DNA of 64,000 bases. Source: Vitis vinifera (Eukaryota; Streptophyta; Magnoliopsida; Vitales; Vitaceae). Positions 58,065 through 64,000 of this stretch are shown here, piece by piece (positions within the stretch are counted from its first letter, which is position 1; each line of letters begins with the position of its first letter). The stretch is taken from positions 6,773,001-6,837,000 of the forward strand of contig NC_081821.1 of assembly GCF_030704535.1 (NCBI RefSeq), given 5' to 3'. The notes under the pieces were generated by a model. That model searched no databases. It worked only from the letters and a program-made list of their open reading frames with translations, and was not told the DNA's origin. The position numbers and the translations under genes were made by a program.

Positions 58065-61000
58065 CTATCTGTCACCTTGTTTCATATATCTAGCTGGATC
58101 AGGACAGATCATAATGAAGCACAAAGAGTAGAGAGGTCTTCTATCCTCTCAAAGATAAGAGATGAGAGAAGCAAAGACAAAGGGATAAGAAAAGAAAAGA
58201 TGAGAGCAAATGAATGTTGTCTCCGTTTCTTGCTCAGACTTAGAGAGACACAAGGGTTTACGAATCCCATTCCTACCTGTCACCTCACTTCATATATCTA
58301 GCTGGATTAGAACGGATCAAAATGAAGCACCCTAAATCTGGAAAACCTACTTGATTTATTTTTGTCAAAGGCTTAAAGCCAACTTTTTCATTCTAAATAG
58401 AGCTTGTTTCCAATGAAGGATTGATCTTATTTTGCAAAGAGAGCAGGTAGGTTAAGATCTTAGTCCCAAAATTTACATGTCCATAATGCCAAATGTAAAG
58501 AAGGCAACAACTTATTAATGGAATATGCTACCAATCATGGCAGGAGAAAAGAGGATCAATAGTGCCTCTAAAGAGGGATGTATAAAATAATGCATATCAT
58601 CCAACTTTTACAACAAAACAAATCACCTATTAAGACTGCCCTTTTTCTAGCATTCATTAATAACCATTTGGTACTTAAAGCTATGCTCTTGATCTTTAGC
58701 GCTCCCACCATTGCAGCTACATTGGCATTACCAATTCTAGTTAAGGCCATAGTCTTTCATCTATCTTCTAGTAGTCGTGCTTTGCGAATAAGATTTTTGG
58801 GCATGGTGTATATATATATATAAATGGAAACAGTTGAAGTAATATGAGTGTGACAAGAGCGATAGCAACAAGGAAAAAAAATTGAGCAACAGTTGGTATT
58901 TATAAAAGCATTGTTATAATGAAATGAAAAATAAAGGTAATGACGCAAAATCACAACCCATCTGGAACAGAATGGGGCAAGGCAAAACAATACCATACCT
59001 TGGCCCAAACCTAACCCCTAACCTACTTAGAGGCTATACCTAAATCCGTTCTATTAGAAGGAGGTCAAACCTAACACCACAAAAAATAAAATAAATAAAT
59101 AAAACAGCCTTACTATCATCCTTAATTCTTAATTAGGTGGGCAAGTGACAAAATAAAAGGTAGGGAAGAGGTTAGACTAAGTACTTCTTGTTGGATACAT
59201 ACGAAATTAAATTGATCTTGAGAATCTTAAATATGATCCATGCTTAGCAAAATTGATTACAACATAAATGGTTAGTTTGATGACAGGGGATAAATTTACC
59301 ATATGTGAAAGATAGAGGTTGACAATTCAACCCTTATCAACTGCTCATTTTACCTCAATCGGCTCCTATCTTAAGTTTTAGAACAATCTAAGCAACAAAC
59401 CCAGCTTCCATATGGCGGCAGTCTGAAATTTAATATGACCGTAGCATAATTGTTCGAGGACTTAAGAACAACTCTTATCGTTAGTTACATGTTAAGCTAT
59501 GGTATGCAAAAATAGAAGATCAAATCAAGAATTCATTTTCATAAGGGCACGGGGTGTCAATGGTGGGGAATGAATCTATAATAAATGTAGACGTGGGTGA
59601 TGTGATCTAGGCTGTCTAGCTTAGTAAACCAAAGCCTACTCAACCATCAGACAAAAGGGTACATGTTTCCCATACAAAACTTAATTAAATTGTGCATGCT
59701 CACCAGCTATAAGAGAGCCCGATAAGCTAATTTTAGGTAGCAAGTTCACTCTAAGAAAAGTAGGACTACTTCCACGATTCCTTTCTGTTAATCCATCTCC
59801 GACAACCCTAAGTTTCTAAAGTATTTGCAGGATTATCCCCAAGTTTCAGCTACCATTATCATCTCCATTCTAAAAGCCTTTCACCCATCTATTCAGTCCC
59901 ATACTCCAATGCGAAACCTAACTATTTTGCCAATGATCTGTTCCAAGTTGTCACAACATTGCATCTTCTTTGTCCTCAAAGTTTATTAGGGCATCAAAAC
60001 TTCAGTTTTGTTGCCCTTTAACCTTTAATTTTCTTTAACAGCAGCTTGAATTTTTTGCATTTCCAACTCTTCAATGGGTATTCGATACCAACTGTCATGG
60101 ACAAACATGACCATTATACTTAACTTAAATGACAAAAAACTATAGAAGATCAATTTTTTTACCTCAAAAACTTAGGTTAAATTCTCAGAGGATATCTTCA
60201 TGGAACTATCACAAACCTTGCCATTAATAATAATGCGATAACCACATAGTCCCAAAATAATCCTTTGTTAGTCACCTGGATACTTATTTCATCAAACCCA
60301 ACAATAATCTTTCCTAACAACCATTTGCTAGTGCATCAGGAATTTGGAATAATCCAAAGAAGCACTATCATATATCACCAAACAAGTAAGGCCAAGAAAT
60401 TTCAATTTGATATTAAATTAGTTAAATAAAGGGAGGGAAATAAGATAGTGTACGATTATTATAATGGTTGGCTCATTTATTGTTCCACGATTTTGAATGA
60501 TGTACAACAACCTCACTTTCTTTGATCATCAAGGTATACAAGATGCTCATACTTGCCTTGTATCTATGAATCAAGGGCTTGGAATAGAGCTTGGTAGGTG
60601 GATCAATTGAATATGGAAGAACCTCTAGGTCTTGATATTGGTGTTCATGAATTTTAGAAAGAATAAACATGTGTCAATCTCATTGCATGTTATTAAAGAT
60701 GCAAATTATTCCTAACCCTATATCTGAAAATCTAGCTCTAAAAATTACAATAGGATGCTAAGTTCGTAAAAGTTTTAGGCATATATCAAGGAATTACAAG
60801 AAGAAAATTTATTGTTGTTACTTACAAGTGAGACATGCATGTCATCTCTAGATATATCCTATAGCCTTTGAGCAAAATGCCAAGATTAGTCCAAACAAGC
60901 AACAATTTGTTTCTTTTAGCCTTCATACCTTCATGACCTCTTGTTTTTTACCCACACATGTTAGAGCTTCCAACCAAACAATATGTAAGGGTGTTAAAAG

Positions 61001-64000
61001 GTGCGGCTTGATTGGGTTTTGAAGGAAAAATTAGTTGAACTGACATAGTTTATATGTAAAATTTCTAGTCTAAAATATAATGAATGCATTTAGAAACTAA
61101 TTTGACCATAATCTAATAACAATAAATTCTTTTAATAGTGTACAAAGCATATATAATGATAAATATTAAAAAACTCATCTAACATTGAACGATTATAAAT
61201 CACAAGAGATAGAAGTCTTGAAATGTCAATTTTTGGTTCCATTTTTATTAGTTAGGAAACAAAGAAACTAAAAACCAAACCAATAAACTCGATCTTCAAA
61301 ATTCTCAAACCAAACTAACCTTTATAATTGTTGAAAATAGAACTAATTTAAAAACCAACCAATAATGTCAATTTTCAAAATCCTCAAACCGGACTGACCT
61401 TTATAGTTGTTGAAAAACGGAATTGATTTAATCTGTTTTAATTGGGTTAGATTGATTTTTTATTGGTTTTCACTTACACCCCTAACTATATGACTCCTAT
61501 GAAACATAATCTTAGCCCAATTCAACCTTGTGCATTGTTTTTCTTTTTCTTTTTTCTTTTTTTTTGTTAATAAGTAGACCGAAAATGTATTAAAACCTAT
61601 AAAAAAAAAAATGATGCACCAGAGTATATGGGACAGATACAAGAGTGCCAAAAGTCCTAATTCAACCAAGTGCATGTATGATCAAATTTTTATTACTTAA
61701 GAAAATAATCTTTTTTTCTATTAATAAGTTAGTTGACGATAAGTGTTGTTCATTTTGACTCGTTTAGTGTGTTCCACAGCTTGCTAGAGCATTGATGGTT
61801 GGCAATAAATGTGTATGCTCTATCAAGTTGGAATCTGATGGAAGTTTTAAAAAAAATGCAACACTAATCTCATAGTTTAGGCCTTTAAATAGAAATATGG
61901 CATTAATTAAGAAGAGAAATTCATGCTTGTTGCTGAAATGATTATATTTCACACTGTACTACCAATTGTTGCCACAGTAAATTGATTTATTTGTCAAAAT
62001 GGATATAGAAGAAATGAAGAAAGAAAAAGATTCCTTCACATGGGGACCTTCAAAAACAATTTTTAAGCAACCACCCCTAGATATGCTCTAGGCAATCTAC
62101 AAACTTTTAATTGAAAATTCCTCTATGGATTGAACATGTCCAGATGCATGGTATAGAATTCCCAATACTTTCCTTCATATACAATTATACCAAATTTCAC
62201 GTGGTCATTCAATGTTGACTCAAAAAATAGGGAAATTTGACGCTAGCTTAATTCTCTATCATAATATGATTATTAAAGAAAAGTTCATTTCAATATTTCC
62301 ACTTTAAAAAGTCTCTAATGAGCAATTTCAAAATGAAAGATTTGAGGTCCATGAAAGAGAGTATTGTGAGGATTTATCCCCTTTGGTCTCTCCAACCAAT
62401 TCTAAGCACACACTAATATGCTAATAAAGTTACAATTCAAATTGTGTAAAACAAAAACAAGTCATCTACTAACTCAATTATATCAATAACTTGTTGGAAG
62501 TTCGGTCTTTATTCACTAGGATAGGTCCAACAATACCAAGCTCTTACAGGTATGTTGGATTCTTCATTATCTTCACGATATTCTTGACTCATGATTGTGG
62601 CATCTTGTGCTCCTCTACTTCCACTTCCATATGAACAATTATAGATGAGGATTGAATGCTCGGAAACATGGAGATTTATAATTGGTCGGTGTATGGTTTT
62701 AGTCACATCACTTGAATCTTGAAACTGAAATAAGCAGGGCTTCAATCTTCAAATCTTCTACTAAATCAAAGCAAATATCCATGTCTTGTGCTAGTAGTTG
62801 GGTGACATGACTTCTTCAACTCCTCTTCGAACTCTATTTTTAACTTTACTCCTCTCTAATCGAAGTGTCATAGAAACCACTAATAACCTTATATTTCATA
62901 AGCATAGTGGCACATTCAAGTAAATTATCATTTCATTTTACCACATCTCCTTTTAGGGGTTTTCCATCCCTGATTTTTTTTCTCATAATCAATTGGAGAC
63001 CTCCTCACTATAGCAATTTTGCAACCTTGCCACAATTTTCTTACCACCAAATTGACCTTTTTGTTCTCAATAGCATTAATTTGAGGGTCACTGTAAAAGT
63101 GGACCACATGATCAAAGCCTTTAGGCTTTAGCCCATCACAACGAAGCATAGTTGTTAAAGCCACCCTTCAACATGCCTAGGCCAAATGGGTAGCGACTAC
63201 CCACCTATGGCAACTTGCATACCAAGACACACACCTTGTCATAGAGGTGCACCTCATCTTTTCTCCTCTCAAGGAAAAGCAACCTGGTTTTAGCCCTAAA
63301 AAAAGTGAAAGCAAAAAAAATATCCTTTGGCCCTAAAAAGAACTCTTCGCTCGAGCATATTCCTTAGTTGCACTTTCACCTAGATCTTGATGATGATGGT
63401 GACAACAAACATATCAATTTGATGTAGGGGTTAGCAAACTTGGCCAGCCTTTTAACTTTTCTCCTTCCTGCATGTTTTTTGTCCCATTTTCTTGCAAAAC
63501 TTGCACCACATCATCAATACACCTTAAAGTGATAGATTAACTAAATAGAACATTTTAAGGCTTAAAAATTGCACAACTCATGGTCAATAGGCAAGGTAAT
63601 TTATGCATCTTTTTATGCCTATTAGATCTCAAGCGACCTTTGCACTTTGGCACCGCCTTTCACCTTCAGAACTATCAAACAAAGTCCACTTAGCCATTGG
63701 TCAAATGGAATAATAGTTTTTCTTATTATATTCTGCATACTTTACCAACTAAGAGATTCCAGTTAGCTAACATAGATAACAAATTTTTTTATAACTATTT
63801 AATTTTTTTATTGAAACCATCATTGTAATAAACTATTTTGGCAATAGTTATGTTATTTAACATGGTCAAATCCCAAAGAAAACCAGACCTTTCTCTATAA
63901 CTCCTTTCCTCCGATTTTGTCTTCATATCTGATTATTATAAAGAAGGTAAGATACATTGCATTAGTACTCATATATCATGAAAATATTGATAAAGAGACT
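58065..64000. other. Non-coding right flank
   Basis: No gene is recognised on either strand. Short ORFs (for example 62509-62745 and 62928-63164, minus) have no family I know. The missing kinase exon 1 was sought here as an M-G-x-C start on the minus strand, and no candidate was acceptable. Confidence 0.45.
58070..58330 (+). repeat. Pair of ~53-bp direct repeats at the LTR boundary
   Basis: Copies at 58070-58122 and 58279-58330 share TTCATATATCTAGCTGGAT and ATCA(T/A)AATGAAGCAC. Similarity begins directly at the edge of the LTR (CTA(T/C)CTGTCACC), so the element inserted at the left edge of the first copy. The intervening ~155 bp is purine-rich. Confidence 0.8.

Noticed and set aside
59400-59470. 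Resemblance of GGCGGCAGTC...GACCGTAGCATAATTG to organellar large-subunit rRNA
   Set aside because: Only a few scattered words match and no extended rRNA structure is recognisable on either side. Treated as coincidence.
58150-64000. Candidate MGxC first exon of the kinase on the minus strand
   Set aside because: Every ATGGG found on the minus strand (for example at about 58959, 59669, 59890 and 63135) lacks Cys at position 4, stops early, or has no suitable donor.

Overview
The window is plant nuclear DNA: AT-rich, with long AT-rich introns bounded by GT..AG, two intronless PPR genes, plant-type half-size ABCA transporters, a class VII receptor-like cytoplasmic kinase, and many small DNA transposons. 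The organism is probably a woody eudicot. Grapevine (Vitis) is my best guess from gene and repeat style, but this is inference and was not tested by any search.

Layout, left to right: (1) 1933-9709, minus strand: a 16-exon ABCA2-type half transporter whose large first intron holds nested Tourist-like MITEs. (2) 11235-13091, plus: an intronless PLS-class PPR gene. (3) 13918-16140: two DNA transposons almost back to back, an Ac-like hAT with an 8-bp target duplication and a Mutator-like element with a 9-bp target duplication. The second carries about 18 copies of a 27-bp palindrome. (4) 17237-18057: a further putative TIR element with three tandem internal units. (5) 18713-30440, plus: an 18-exon ABCA7-type half transporter. 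(6) 32813-35333, plus: a 5-exon aldose 1-epimerase with a signal peptide. (7) 38695-40473, minus: a second intronless PPR gene. (8) 41970-45643, minus: a 3-exon VPS29 retromer subunit with a LINE relic in intron 2. (9) 46-48.4 kb: AT-rich DNA with two separate tandem duplications. (10) 49888-52539, minus: five exons of an RLCK-VII kinase whose short first exon is not visible. Immediately upstream lies a decayed, 3'-truncated Ty3/Gypsy retrotransposon (about 52741-58064) with a complete-looking 5' LTR. (11) 58-64 kb: no recognisable gene.

For the two ABC transporters, VPS29 and the aldose epimerase, I traced exon borders by hand. The summed exon lengths are multiples of three and the reading frame continues across each junction: predicted 958 aa for ABCA2-type, 949 aa for ABCA7-type, 354 aa for the epimerase and 191 aa for VPS29. 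The genes do not form an operon or pathway; this is an ordinary plant gene neighbourhood with dense repeats between and inside genes. The most unusual structure is the palindrome-loaded Mutator-like element at 14774-16140.
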